A stretch of DNA of 64,000 nucleotides from Branchinecta lynchi (GCA_023053575.1 JAKZAP010000018.1:20364202-20428201); one strand, 5' to 3'; counted from the stretch's first letter, positions 1-10,440 are shown. Translations and numbers: made by a program. The notes: generated by a model from the letters alone, not told the origin.

Positions 1-109
1 TCGTTTTTGCAGAGCAACCGTGGTATCAGATGCCACTGTAACTGCGAAAAGACTTATTGCATATCCAGTTACCGTGGTAACAGATACCATCGTATCTGCA
101 AAAAGCAAC
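1..109. mobile_element. MITE family M2, copy a (cut by window edge)
   Basis: Matches the right half of the complete M2 copy at 55132-55560. Both carry repeated GTGGTATCAGATACCA-type palindromes and the boxes GCAGAGCA(A)CCGT and TCCAGTTACCGTGGTA, and both finish in an AAAA(A)GCAAC terminus. The left half lies outside the window. No coding capacity. The right TA target dinucleotide is mutated here. Confidence 0.7.
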
Positions 110-146
110 CATTTGAGTTTATGAGGGGCGTTTACCTGGCGTACTA

Positions 147-621
147 CACTGTAAAAAGTTTCTCCGTAGAAAGATTAAAGTTAACTCGGGTTCATCTTAT
201 CTCTTTTGGTATTAATCTTATCTCCGTAGAGAAAAGCGAGGGGCTGCCCACTCTCCGTCACGTGGTGTACACCATATTGCGCCACCCATCCGCCACGCGC
301 GCCACTCTCCGCCACCCATCCGCCACTCATGTGCCACGCGCACAACCCTTCGGGCACGCACGCCACATTCCGCCACGCGCGCCAACCGCCCGCCTCTTGC
401 TCAAAAATAGCTATTTTCCGCCACGCGCGCCACCCGTCCGCCACCCTCCGCCGCGCGCGCCACCAATCCGCCACCCTTCCGCCGCGCGCGCCACCAATCC
501 GCCACTCGCGCCACCCGCCACCCAGTGTACACCGATTTTGAGAGTGGGCAACCCCTCGGAGAAAAGAATAATCCGATACTGCAGTTAACTTAATCTTTAT
601 ACGGATAAACTTTTTACAGTG
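147..621. mobile_element. MITE family M1, copy a, TA target-site duplication
   Basis: Terminal inverted repeats start CACTGTAAAAAGTTTCTCCG and end in the matching TTTTTACAGTG, with TA on both sides (145-146, 622-623). The subterminal boxes GATTAAAGTTAACT and AGTTAACTTAATCTTT are inverted. Other copies are at 4637-4794, 9357-9524 and 32959-33103. This copy is about three times longer than they are because its middle holds a GC-rich repeat block. TA duplication plus short inverted ends fits a Tc1/mariner-type non-autonomous element (inference). Confidence 0.8.
281..521. repeat. GC-rich CCGCCAC / GCGCGCCAC repeat block inside M1 copy a
   Basis: About 240 bases made almost wholly of CCGCCAC, CGCGCGCCAC and CCACCC words in irregular tandem order. 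The composition is far more GC-rich than the flanks. It replaces the short centre seen in other M1 copies, so it probably arose by expansion inside the element. Proline/arginine-rich open frames across it are composition artefacts. Confidence 0.75.
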
Positions 622-622
622 T

Positions 623-822
623 ATCCCTTTTGCACGGTGCCATAGTGGTAGTGTATTAAACGTTGCAGAGAAATGAGAAACCGGAAGGATGATCGGAGCA
701 TCGATGCATTGCGAGCGGATATTCCACTACAGAGTATTGTTGTAAGTTTTCAGTAGAACCTTGTGACCCAAAGATGCGAAAAACAAATTGTCGGGATTGT
801 CTTTACCAATGCAGATCTTAAA
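623..822. other. Unassigned spacer
   Basis: No convincing ORF, repeat or RNA signal recognised between MITE M1-a and the dispersed repeat that begins near 823. Confidence 0.4.
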
Positions 823-1489
823 GTTCAATGGGCACATCAAACTACCCCAATCCCACTCTGTAACAACCTAGGAACAATGCTTACCCCTTAGACCAGCAGC
901 TTTTTCAACAGTTTCCTCTCTGTGATATTTCAAAGCGTAATTTTTTGGGCCAGTACATGCTCAATTTACTAGCTTGGACAAAGATAAAAGTGATGCTTCT
1001 TGAAATACCTAGTAGATCTTTATTTTATGCATAAATCAGCTTGTATAATTCAGATTTGAATAGGTTATCTGTTTTTGAATGATTTTTGTAACTATCTTAT
1101 TTTTTATAAGCTTATTGCATATTCTGGTACATTTAATAAAGCAAGCTAATCAAACTTCACAACACTATTCCACAAACAAAAACTTTTAATAGGCACTTTA
1201 AGCCATGGAATTTCTGATGAAACACTAGAACAATCACTTAAACTGCATCTGCGGCGTGACATCTCAAATATATCCTTTTCTATCAAGCATTGCTGGAAGT
1301 TTTTGAATTTCCTGCCACGATATCCCAGCTCCTAAGATTTGGATCGCCGAAATGATAGAGAGGTAAGAACAAGGGATAACAAGAAAACGGCCGATTTTCA
1401 TAGCGCCTTCTAAAGGAAGTCGGAAATGTTTATTTGTGAAGCATTTAATACAAAGTAAAGCATTAGAAGTGTCCATTGTGCTTTAAGTG
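823..1489 (-). repeat. Dispersed repeat R70, copy 1
   Basis: About 667 bases that recur in the opposite orientation at 30462-31133. Homology begins near TAAAGTTCAATGGGCACATC (copy 1 left edge) and ends near the ATG of the 70-codon ORF. No clear terminal inverted repeats or target duplication, so the class is unknown; it may be a fragment of a larger transposon. Confidence 0.75.
1264..1476 (-). CDS. Conserved 70-codon ORF in R70 copy 1
   Basis: ORF of 70 codons with the same ATG and stop positions as the ORF at 30474-30686. The two proteins agree at 64 of 70 positions by eye. It has a Cys pair near the N-terminus (CIKC), a basic segment (TNKHFRLPLEG) and a hydrophobic stretch (LVIPCSYLSIISAIQILGAG) that could be a membrane segment. 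No family recognised. It may be an exon-sized relic of a transposon gene or a captured host exon. Confidence 0.35.
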   Translation of the reverse strand: MDTSNALLCIKCFTNKHFRLPLEGAMKIGRFLVIPCSYLSIISAIQILGAGISWQEIQKLPAMLDRKGYI

Positions 1490-2334
1490 AACTGATAAAT
1501 GACGTTCGTAAAAGTTCTTGAGCGACGAGCTTGAGATTGAGGATGCCTGAAAATACTGAATTACACGGTTCAAGCGGTATACATTAGTCTTAAGAAAAGC
1601 CGTTAAAGTCTTTGATTCATATCGTCCGAGAAGGTGGGAGACACCATAATTTTTCGACGGGTCGGATTTTTACGAACACTCTGTTACTTTTGTTTTCCCC
1701 AAAATCCTCACGGTAGCCAACGTTATCCAAAAATTACTTGAACACAATTCACTCCTGAAAGCAATTCTGCCATTGCTAATTAACTATTCATTGATCTTGG
1801 TCAAAAGAGTACTAAAACCTTCGAAAAGATCGAGTAAGAGGACTAAAACAACTAAGTACATGATTATGTGGACGTTTAGATATGTCGGAACAAGAAATCA
1901 TCGGCCAGTTTCAAATTTGTTGGTCTAGTAAGTAATATATAAAATGAATTCTCTATAAAGAATTCAGTAGAATTTCCGGTGTTCGTTTATTCTGAACTAG
2001 TTTACATCTTTAATTCTTTGGACTTACGGGAATTAACAAGAAATGCAATAATGCAAATAATTAGTTTGATTTTTCTATATATTTTCTATATGCCTGCTAC
2101 AATAAAAACATTTTGTTTGATCCAGGCGCTTTGTTGTTTGTCAGGCGCTTTCGACCCGCGCCCCTAGATAACCCAGCGGTCAGATCGAGTCGTGGCTTCA
2201 TCTTGGGTCTTGGGGGGGGGGGGGGAGACGTTGCAAGTGCTAGAATGCTTATTATATATAACTCGTTTAACTTGAGCTTGCGCCAAGTCCACGCTTTGCA
2301 GCTGTTTGTATTTGCTATGAACCAGAAACCCATG
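1490..2334. other. Unassigned AT-rich stretch
   Basis: Only short shadow ORFs. A run of about 14 G lies near 2212-2225. No recognisable gene, tRNA or element end found. Confidence 0.4.
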
Positions 2335-2342
2335 GTTTCTGA

Positions 2343-2504
2343 CAGGCCCATATCCAGGAACTTATTTCGGGGGGGGGGGGGTTGCCTGCGGGTCGGACAG
2401 AAAAGTACAAAAAAGACATAAATCAGAGGAAAAATCCTATAAAAATGATTATTTTTGCATGTTTCGTTTTTTTTTTTACCCCCCCCCCCCTGGATACGGC
2501 CCTG
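2343..2504. mobile_element. Short hAT-type MITE
   Basis: 162 bases with ends CAGGCCCATATCCAGG and (reverse complement) CAGGGCCGTATCCAGG, both followed inward by long G runs. Flanks are GTTTCTGA (2335-2342) and GTGTCCGA (2505-2512), which agree at 6 of 8 positions, consistent with an aged 8-bp duplication. CAGGG... ends and an 8-bp duplication are hAT hallmarks. No transposase. Confidence 0.7.
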
Positions 2505-2519
2505 GTGTCCGATCATCGC

Positions 2520-3050
2520 TTGCACTATCCAAAAGGTATTTCATTGTGATGTGAGAATTCTGCTAGGGACGCCCTGGTCAGTAACGTTTGTCCAGGACTC
2601 CAGGTACGTTTCGCAGCGGCAAAAGCTTCTGCGGGTATAGAATTTACCGTATGTTATTACATTTGTTTAATGCGTTCATATTATTTATTTAATTAGAGAA
2701 TAGTATCTAAAGCGAGAACGGTCAGAATAGTTTTAAACGTTACTTCTTCTTCCCTTGAACACTTGATTCCAAATGTATCCCTCCTTTTTTGTTTTGTTTA
2801 CCAAGATGATCCGATTACGTCTATTTGAGTGACACGTCAATATAAAGTTCCAATCTGGCTGTCGAGTTTGTTCGTCCCATTGCCGGATCGGGTTCTTTGT
2901 GGTTAAGTTATTACTGTAGTAATTAAAATACTTTACCTTGAACTTTGCAGATGCAGGTGGCACAGTCACTGCGAAACAGGGGTACGTCATCTACCAACTT
3001 CGGATGTGCATTGCTTCACGAATAGTGTGTTCTGGCACTTTATTTTAGGG
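2520..3050. other. Unassigned stretch
   Basis: Short ORFs only. No domain, RNA or repeat recognised. The motif CTAGGGACGCCCTGGTC near 2563 resembles the right end of hAT-type elements (compare 15233-15243), but no partner end was found. Confidence 0.35.
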
Positions 3051-3051
3051 G

Positions 3052-3710
3052 ATCGACTAAAAAACGGCACGGCAGAGTGTCGGATGCACGAGTACTAAAA
3101 AGAGGCACCAAAACTAAGAGGGCCCTTTCAGGCTTCAGAGTGAGGGGCAGAAACAATCTTCCAACTTGCCTTTTTTTAGGCTCAGGAGTTACGAACTCTC
3201 ATTTACTTGTCTACTTCTACTAGTAAGTAAGTAACGAATTCATTTCAAAAAACCACTATCATGGCAATGCCAAATTTGGGTATAACGTCAAATATCAATC
3301 AATCAATCAATTTATTTAATTCGTGATATTACACATCACATACTAAAATTACACTAACACAATATAATGCACATTTTATAATCTATACAATTAATCATCA
3401 ATTCGTCATCACAGACCTATTATAGTATATAAATAAAAACCAAAAACAGAACACGGACATTGGAATAATATCACAGACAGCTACCACCATCATTATAAAT
3501 TTTGGTGAAACTCGGAACAAAGCTTTTTTGGTACCGCGTATGTGTTGCAGGTATAACTTTGGAACCTTTGAACTTGCGACCCTTTCCTGTCGGTTTCTTG
3601 TGTTTTCATAAGGAGGGGGAAGGAAAACGACTACTACTTCTACTACTTGCTAATCTCTTTTTATAACTCGTGCCTCATGCGCCAGTCGTGCCGTGCCTCT
3701 TTTTAGTCGA
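3052..3710. mobile_element. Inverted-repeat element with TCGACTAAAAA termini
   Basis: Left end TCGACTAAAAAACGGCACGG and right end whose reverse complement reads TCGACTAAAAAGAGGCACGG. Similarity continues inward for about 50 bases (TGCACGAGT...TAAAAAGAGGC). Target duplication not resolved. The centre holds an antisense LINE 3' tail near 3296. No coding capacity. Confidence 0.65.
3296..3470 (-). mobile_element. LINE 3' end fragment with (ATCA)n tail
   Basis: Begins with ATCAATCAATCAATCAAT followed by TTATTTAATTCGTGATATT. This is the usual look of a non-LTR retrotransposon 3' terminus with a short microsatellite tail, read on the minus strand. Heavily 5' truncated, no RT sequence left. Inserted inside the 3052-3710 element. 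Confidence 0.5.
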
Positions 3711-4147
3711 CAAAAAAAAACACTAAATTTTTGTATTCCTTCAGCACAAGCTGACTACGAATCATATTAGATGGCGCTATAAAGAAAGAGTCACTACAGC
3801 TTAATGAAAGCTCTTGCCAAGACGGGTCGAAATATCGCTGGAGAAAATCTTAGCTGACTTGTCCGTTTAGCCCCATCAGATGCAAAATTTAGCTGAGATA
3901 GAGAGAAAGATTGATTTAATTGAAAACTGTCGTACATTAAAGGTTAAGTTTCGACATCGAGGTTGATATCACAAAGTAACACGGAGACGGTCATTGAAAA
4001 TAACCTATCGTAACCGAAGGCGACGTTGATACTTTTAAATCAAGGTTTGTCATTCCGATATCAACCGAAATGGAATTATGTTAACTGTTATAACTTTTCC
4101 GAATAGAACCATAAAAAATAAACCATGCACAAAACCTCTCTGTGGGT

Positions 4148-4258
4148 TGATGACTTCATATCATCCTCTCTGGAAGCTGATATGAGTTCATATCATCCTC
4201 TCTGGAGGCATATGACTTCAGATTATCCTCGGGAGGCTGATACGACTTTATCATCCTC
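4148..4258. repeat. Short tandem repeat, about 30-base unit, four copies
   Basis: Four degenerate repeats of a unit like GACTTCATATCATCCTCTCTGG followed by AAGCTGATAT. Periodicity runs from roughly 24 to 36 bases. No coding frame. Confidence 0.65.
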
Positions 4259-4636
4259 TAACATCTACCTCTCGCTTTCTGTGTGAATATTAGCGTAACG
4301 TAACTGAGCATGGGTCATAGAAGTGCATTAAATCCCTGTTCGAGAAAAGTTATCATAGCTTAGCTAATTCACTATCCCAGAACAGTCAGTAAACAAAAAA
4401 GAAGCACCTGGTATGCTTTCGTATTGTACACTGATGTAAAAACCAAAATAAAAAAGAGTTACTGGATCGGTTTGTGCGTGTTTTTACGGGCTGGAGCTTA
4501 TTCTGTTGCCGGATACGGTAGTTCGTGGGGGGCTCGTTCGGGTAGTAACGGCCTATGGTTTCCCTGCAAGAACTCCCCAAAATGGATTATAAGATGTTCG
4601 GCCGTAATTTTGTCGGATATGGTTTCAGCTGCGGTA

Positions 4637-4794
4637 CACTGTTAACAAAAATCTTGCAGTATTTGCTACTGGGATTAATCTTGTCTTTATTGAGATAAAA
4701 TTATCCCTAATTCGGATTAATTTTATCCGAATAGAGATAAGATTAATCCCAGTAGCAAATACTGCATCCTTATTCGGAGAAACTTTTTACAGTG
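4637..4794. mobile_element. MITE family M1, copy b
   Basis: 158-base element flanked by TA (4635-4636, 4795-4796). Right end AACTTTTTACAGTG is intact; the left end CACTGTTAACAAAAATC is diverged. The interior is a near-palindrome (TACTGGGATTAATCTTGTCT / AGATAAGATTAATCCCAGTA) that would fold into a long hairpin. Confidence 0.8.
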
Positions 4795-4796
4795 TA

Positions 4797-4990
4797 GGAC
4801 TGGTCATACGGCAAGTCTCGGTTGCAGAGAATTATTATTGCTGCCTTTTTCTAAACTGAAGGTCTTGTAACAGATAGACCGTTCGGAGAGCAGCATGACC
4901 CCATACCGGACAAGCAGACTCAAGTACGGGTCGAATACTCAAGCTTCAGCGGCTCTCCAGCTTTTGTGTGGAAAAAACGCAACGCGTCTG
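4797..4990 (-). pseudogene. LINE reverse transcriptase C-terminal fragment (degenerate)
   Basis: Minus-strand translation contains pieces resembling the post-RT region of non-LTR elements (LEYSTRT, VCLSGMG), comparable with LEYACPAWHSG in the fragment at 6432-7212, but with stops. Weak call, based on short matches. Confidence 0.4.
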
Positions 4991-4999
4991 ACACAATCT

Positions 5000-5574
5000 G
5001 CGTGAACCAGGGACAATGAAGCCGTTGGCTTTTTATGTCTCATTCTGACGGCATGATGATGACTTGCATTCCATTCAACTCTGTGTATTTTCACGTTAAA
5101 GTTAAAGACGTAAGTATTTCAAGATTTTTATTTCTGGGGGGGGGGGGCAAGGTCATGGAAGCTGGCCATAAGTTAGTTACTTTAAAAGGCCTCTCGCTTC
5201 CTATCCTTTAAAATTTCACTGCGATTAGTCACTCTTTATTTAGGCCTACATATTCATGTAAATCAAGAAGAAAGGATCAGATAGAACCTCCGTCTCCCTA
5301 TCTCTGTACTATGACTATGCGGAGTCGAGTGGTTCCCCGTACCTTTTGCGCTGTGAACGAGCGAAGGTTAGTAGCTTCGCGCCACATCACATTTCGTTAC
5401 CTCTACAAGTGGCTATTCACTGTAAAACCACCTTGAGGAAAAGTAGAAGACAAAGCTGATTGGTTCTTTGGACGCGCTCAAGAGCAGGTCAGCGCGCGGA
5501 GTACACCTCCTGCATTTTCTTTCGCTGCAATTACCAACGGCGAAGACGGAAGTAGGGTATAAGGGTAAGAGGCT
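5000..5574. other. Unassigned stretch
   Basis: Contains a run of 12-13 G near 5137. No gene or element end recognised. Confidence 0.4.
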
Positions 5575-5582
5575 ACAGTAAA

Positions 5583-6300
5583 CAGGGTTACCACACGTCG
5601 CACGATAGTGTGAATTGTCACTCTATTTTTTTTTTTGTCACTCTTGTCCTACATAGGACATAAAATTCACTCTATTTATGAAGATGTCCCGATTTGTCGC
5701 ACAAGAGTGTGACAATTCCAGAAAATACAAAAATAAACGCGGAATGCAACTCAATGCAAGTAATTTTGAGGCATTCCACTCTGTCTGTACTACAAAAAGA
5801 GTTAGACTTTAATTTCAGTGTGAGAGAAGAAAAGTGCTACCCCATGGGCAAGAGTCTCCAAAAGACTGAAGCATGTGAGCAGCGTAATTATACATTTTGC
5901 ATTGATCAAATGCACCCGAATCGCTGCTTTTTCCTGTAAAGTGAGGTGATTACGTGTTACGTACTATTACGTGAACTGGAAGCACGACGGAAATAAAATA
6001 TTCGCACACCTACTTTTCCTTTGGACACGCTTTGGCATCATTTTAGTCCTATGGTACTGGACAGTCTATTCTTTATATGATACATCAGTTATATGTGGAG
6101 GTCTGAGCACAAAAACTGGATCTTAATGCTAAGAGGATTCCAAACCGATTGTGATTCCGCCGAAATACACTTTTGCATCAGTGATTTCGACCAAAATTGA
6201 CCATTTCACGTTTTTTTCATGAAAATAAAATTTCACTCCCAATTCACTCTTTTATTTAGCCAAAAGTCACTCTATAAATTTTTCTGATGTGGCAACCCTG
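5583..6300. mobile_element. hAT-type non-autonomous element, perfect 8-bp duplication
   Basis: 718 bases with ends CAGGGTTACCACA and TGTGGCAACCCTG, flanked by a perfect direct repeat ACAGTAAA (5575-5582 and 6301-6308). Subterminal regions carry repeated GTCACTC words (TTGTCACTCTATT, AAAAGTCACTCTAT), which resemble subterminal transposase-binding arrays of hAT elements (inference). No ORF of transposase type. The ends match the 3.26-kb element at 38409-41667. Confidence 0.88.
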
Positions 6301-6431
6301 ACAGTAAATACCTCTAGTTTTGTCGGGGTATTCTTGGTCGCTGTATGGTACCAAAGACAGAGGTTATAGCTGGTTATTTTTTTTGTATATAATCTACAAA
6401 ATATTGCCTGAACGAGCGCCTGTATCGGGAA

Positions 6432-7214
6432 GGCGCTGATGCTTTGCAAGGCACTTTGGTGCCTTGTTGCATATATTGGCTGTGGTGTCTCTGGTGGGAA
6501 AAGGTCTCCCTGCTTCCACGACATAAGTACTTTTTTTTTTTTACCAAAACTCATGGTTAGATCGTGGCAAGACAGTCTTTGGAGTTGGAGCTTCTCGAGA
6601 CTTTGATCATAATCGGACTGTTCCTGACCTAATATAACTTGTATGGCTCGTGTGTGTACGCTCTCCAACTCTTGAGATTGCTCTTGGGTCAACCGGAGTG
6701 CCAAGCAGGACAAGCGTATTCAAGAATTGACCCTGTGTACAATTTAGAAAAATTTAGTAACGATTCACTAATAAAACCGAAACGACGGAGCGTGACCAGA
6801 TTTCTAACAGAAAAATTCGTCGGCGCTGATGCTTTGCAAGGCACAAACTTGTTTTGGTGCCTTGTTGCATATATTGGCTGTGGTGTCTCTGGTGGAAAAG
6901 GTCTCCCTGCTTCCACGACATAAGTACTTTTTTTTTTACCAAAACTCATGGTTAGATCGTGGCAAGACAGTCTTTGGAGTTGGAGCTTCTCGAGACTTTG
7001 ATCATAATCGGACTGTTCCTGACCTAATATAACTTGTATGGCTCGTGTGTGTACGCTCTCCAACTCTTGAGATTGCTCTTGGGTCAACCGGAGTGCCAAG
7101 CAGGACAAGCGTATTCAAGAATTGACCCTGTGTACAATTTAGAAAAATTTAGTAACGATTCACTAATAAAACCGAAACGACGGAGCGTGACCAGATTTCT
7201 AACAGAAAAATTTT
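6432..7214 (-). pseudogene. LINE ORF2 C-terminal fragment, tandemly duplicated
   Basis: Two adjacent direct copies of about 400 and 383 bases (6432-6831, 6832-7214). Each encodes on the minus strand the segment downstream of the RT domain of a non-LTR element: LEYACPAWHSG, then LTQEQSQELESVHTRAIQVI and LQLQRLSCHDL. The wording is typical of Jockey/CR1-like ORF2 C-termini. The copies differ by small indels (T-run length, a 9-base insertion). Frames are short and broken. Confidence 0.75.
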
Positions 7215-7446
7215 CTTTCCTCGTCATTTCATACACAAGGACAGGAGAAGCTTCAAAGAGTTGTTTTCATTTTGGACGACATGGTAAGCCACCGGGTCTA
7301 TCTTCTATTCTGACGTCTTTTGTTTTGATTGGTTTTCCAACTTTTTAACCACATCGCGTTCAGTTTTCAAATATTTTGCGATCAGCCGCCGCATCGGAGT
7401 GAGGGAAGGATCAACGAAACGGTCACCCACCCCGACTTTGGACTTA

Positions 7447-7755
7447 AGCCGCGTTCGATTTAGCCTTGTCCCGGTCCTGTCAGCCAAATGCCGTTTTATT
7501 TAACTACCTTGTCCGCTTAATGCTGTTTTATTTGTCCTGTCAGCTGACAATTGTCAGTGCCCTATCAGACAGAACGCCGTGAATGATGACATGCTCTCGG
7601 AGCAAGTTTGGGTCCTGTCTTGGGTAGATTAATCGACTGCATTTGCGATGCTGAGTCTTTCACCTGACAAGGCTAACTAAAACGGGTTTAAGCCGTGACA
7701 AGGCAGTAACAAGAAGACAGGACCGAGACAAGGAGGGTTCAAATCGAGCGCAGCT
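7447..7755. mobile_element. MITE with TTA duplication (Harbinger-like)
   Basis: 309 bases. Left end AGCCGCGTTCGATTT, right end reverse complement AGCTGCGCTCGATTT. Similarity continues inward to CTTGTC(C/T)CGGTCCTGTC on both sides. Flanked by TTA (7444-7446, 7756-7758). A three-base TWA-type duplication points to PIF/Harbinger (inference). The interior is rich in CCTGTC and GACAGG words. No ORF. Confidence 0.72.
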
Positions 7756-7933
7756 TTAGTCAAGTTTCAGACAACGAATCTGGCTCCGACCCCAGCTTAT
7801 GATAATTACAATACAATTCTATTTTATTAAGTTTTGTATAGCTAATAAACAATATCGGCGATCCCAAAACTGATAAAACACTTTAGTTTACTACAGTAAA
7901 CACTGTTTGTCCGAAGCGAAATGCTGGTCAGTA

Positions 7934-8250
7934 CACTGTCAGAAGTTTCATAGCAGATAACACGAGGATGCGCGGTTTCAACAGATAATGCGTAACAGAT
8001 AACACTTTGGATGTTATCTGTTGTGTTACCATCAGGAAGAACCAAAAAAACGCCAAAAAGTATCTGCTGAGCTTTCCGACACCAGACAGACAGATGCTTT
8101 TTTGGCTCTTCCTAACAAGGCTTGTTATGCATAACATTTCATGCATAACCTTTTCAAGCACAAAAGATACCATCCGAAGTGTTATCTGTTACGCATTATC
8201 TGTTGAAACCGCACATCCTCGGGTTATCTGTTATGAAACTTCTGGCAGTG
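7934..8250. mobile_element. TA-flanked MITE with CACTGTCAGAAG termini (M1-like)
   Basis: 317 bases with long inverted arms. Left CACTGTCAGAAGTTTCATAG, right reverse complement CACTGCCAGAAGTTTCATAA. Arms continue through GCAGATAACACGAGGATG and repeated CAGATAA(C/T) words for about 75 bases. TA flanks at 7932-7933 and 8251-8252. The terminus resembles M1 (CACTGTAAAAAGTTTCTC), suggesting the same transposase group. Confidence 0.8.
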
Positions 8251-8599
8251 TAACTATATTCTGAATTATCAGCATGCCGTTATCCCAGGGATGTTTACAG
8301 GCGTGCATGGAAACGTTATGGTTCGCCTTAAACCTGTCACGGTCGCTATGAAGGCACCATACGATGTCACAGTAAATAAGGGACGCTGTTGCGCATCAAC
8401 TCCAAAATTTCTCGCAGATGACTCTGCCGGTCCGCCAGCTGCTTCGTCCAATGAGGATTCGAGGAGAAACGGACCTTGTGGTAAATCAGGATAGTTCCGG
8501 CTGTAAATAAGACATCAAGTATGAAACGCAGAACGTCGTAATTTAATCGTGCTTTTATTGTAAAGGCTGTAGATGCACGAATTTCTTGCTCTTTTGGTG

Positions 8600-9127
8600 C
8601 TCTCGTTTCTCTCCGAGAGCTTTTGACAAGAAAATCTTTGTCGCGAATTTTTAATACAGCTGTTTTACCTCAAATTTTAATTGCTTCTCCCCTTTTACCG
8701 TATTTTACCCTTAGCAATTTAACGCATATGAAAACGTCATTTTTTAAATTTGGAAAGTTTTTATGCCGATTTTCTCGTTATTTTTCTAACACGCAAATGA
8801 TGGAATACTATAATCTTAAAGATCCGCTTATTATAATGAATAAGAAACTTCAACGGGTTGTATCAAATTTTTCAGGTCTCCAACATAACCTGTGCAGGTT
8901 TTTTCGTGAATGATATTTTTAATTCTTTTTTTTTTTTTTTTTTATTTTCAATTTGTCAGTTATTAAACTGTAATTAAATTGTAGATAAGTTTTAAGTATT
9001 TTCGGCAGTGTAGTTAGGCTATCTTTTGGCAGTTTTTGAGTTATAGTGTTTAGCCGAAATTTGTCAGTGTCTATTAATTTCTTTTTTACTCGCTATCTTT
9101 GGCGGAAATAAAATATTGATTGATTGA
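8600..9127 (+). pseudogene. LINE ORF2 C-terminus and 3' UTR, related to LINE-A
   Basis: 8623-8913 encodes a C-terminal peptide alignable by eye to the end of LINE-A at 47236-47808: FFKFGKFLCRF versus YFKFCKFLLGF, and LKDPLIIMNKKL versus IKDPVLILKKKM. The stop is followed by a T-rich 3' UTR ending GGCGGAAATAAAATATTGAT with a (TTGA)n tail near 9115-9127. 5' truncated. A diverged subfamily rather than the same copy. Confidence 0.7.
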
Positions 9128-9356
9128 AATTCTATGACAGTGAGGTTCGTCAGCTAATTTTTAAATGGCGCCTAGGGAGTAAAATAGGCTACAGATCCGC
9201 AGTAACACTCGGATAGGGGAAACAGGGATGATTTTTGTAAAGACTATTGTCCCATTCTCTCTGAAAAATATTACCACCAGCCACCATTATTCACAACAGA
9301 CAAATTAATCAGTCCTTAATGACAAGGAGGCCGCCAATTCCGTCAGCTCGTGACTA
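9128..9356. other. Unassigned spacer
   Basis: No gene or repeat recognised between the LINE tail and MITE M1-c. Confidence 0.4.
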
Positions 9357-9524
9357 CATTGTAAAAAAAAATCTTACAGCATTCACTACTAGGATTAATC
9401 TTGTCTCTACTCACATAAGATTATCTCTTAGTCAGGATTAATCGTATCCCAGTAGAGATAAGATTAATCCCAGTACCAATCTGCAGTTAACTTTAATCCT
9501 TACTCGGAGAAACTTTGTACAGTG
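9357..9524. mobile_element. MITE family M1, copy c
   Basis: 168 bases, TA flanks at 9355-9356 and 9525-9526. Ends CATTGTAAAAAAAAAT and ACTTTGTACAGTG. The interior is palindromic like copy b (TAGGATTAATCTTGTCTCTA / AGAGATAAGATTAATCCCAG). Confidence 0.8.
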
Positions 9525-9559
9525 TATACACTGGGTGCAGTGCACGATAGCTCCATGAA

Positions 9560-10108
9560 TAAGGTTTCTCAGTCTATAATTGTCAATCATATACAAGAAA
9601 GAATTCGCAAGGCATTTGGCCTCTTAATTCGTTTTCGTGGGCGATACAGGAAAGACATCCTCGGGTCGTTGTTCACCGTCGTTGCTTTACCTCATGTTCT
9701 TTTTGCTGCAACAATCGTAGAAAATTTTAAAATTTGCGACATATCTGCTATTAAAATTTCATATTTCAAATTTTCCAAATTTCTCCTTGGGTTCCCCATT
9801 TCTTTCAGTAATTCGTAGTTGGTTTCCAATTTTAAAGTAAAAGACCCAGTTCTAATTTTGAGGAAAAAGATGACCAACTTTTATAAAAAAGCTTTGGTTG
9901 CCCTCCAAACCCACAACCTGTACCCATTTTTTAACAAGCGAATAAAATAGTGCGTACATAATTGTAACTTAGTTGTCGACATCGTGTGTATTTTTTATAG
10001 TATTTATGTGTTAATGAATGGACCAGATGGTTTAGGCATAGTTCTTTTTTATACATTATTTTGTAGGCTACTCCTCAGTTCTGAGGGAAATAAATGAATA
10101 AATAAATA
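9560..10108 (+). pseudogene. LINE-A family, 5'-truncated copy
   Basis: From AAGGTTTCTCAGTC onward the sequence matches LINE-A at about 47430-47985. The peptide VNHIQERIRKAFGLLIRFRG is shared, as is the 3' UTR ending GAGGGAAATAAATGAATAAA. A stop interrupts the frame after ISFSNS (near 9818), and the frame reads on to an end equivalent to LINE-A (NLYPFF). Ordinary target-primed 5' truncation. Confidence 0.88.
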
Positions 10109-10440
10109 ATACAGATTTTCATCTTACTGACCGTTATGCAGAAATGACATTAAACTAGAAGCAAAAGTTAAAGAAACAAATAAAACCAAATATTTCTGTA
10201 TATGTTTATTTACCCACCGTATTACCGCTGGTAAAGATGGAGTATAAAAAGGAAAAACACTCATAATCAATTATGGATGTAAAGAATACAAACGAACACC
10301 TATAGAACACAAACGAACACACAGAGACTACTCTTCCTGTTGTAGGAAAAATGGGATAAATTATGAGAAGGATCTAACGACTGGTCGAATTTCAACCTTG
10401 CAACCTGATCCAAGTGTTCATTAACGAAGTATGTATCTAT
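10109..10440. other. Unassigned AT-rich spacer
   Basis: No ORF or repeat recognised. Confidence 0.4.

Noticed and set aside
7..588. 193-codon Pro/Arg-rich plus-strand ORF and its antisense partners
   Set aside because: Entirely explained by the MITE termini and the CCGCCAC repeat block; no domain and no splice or start context.
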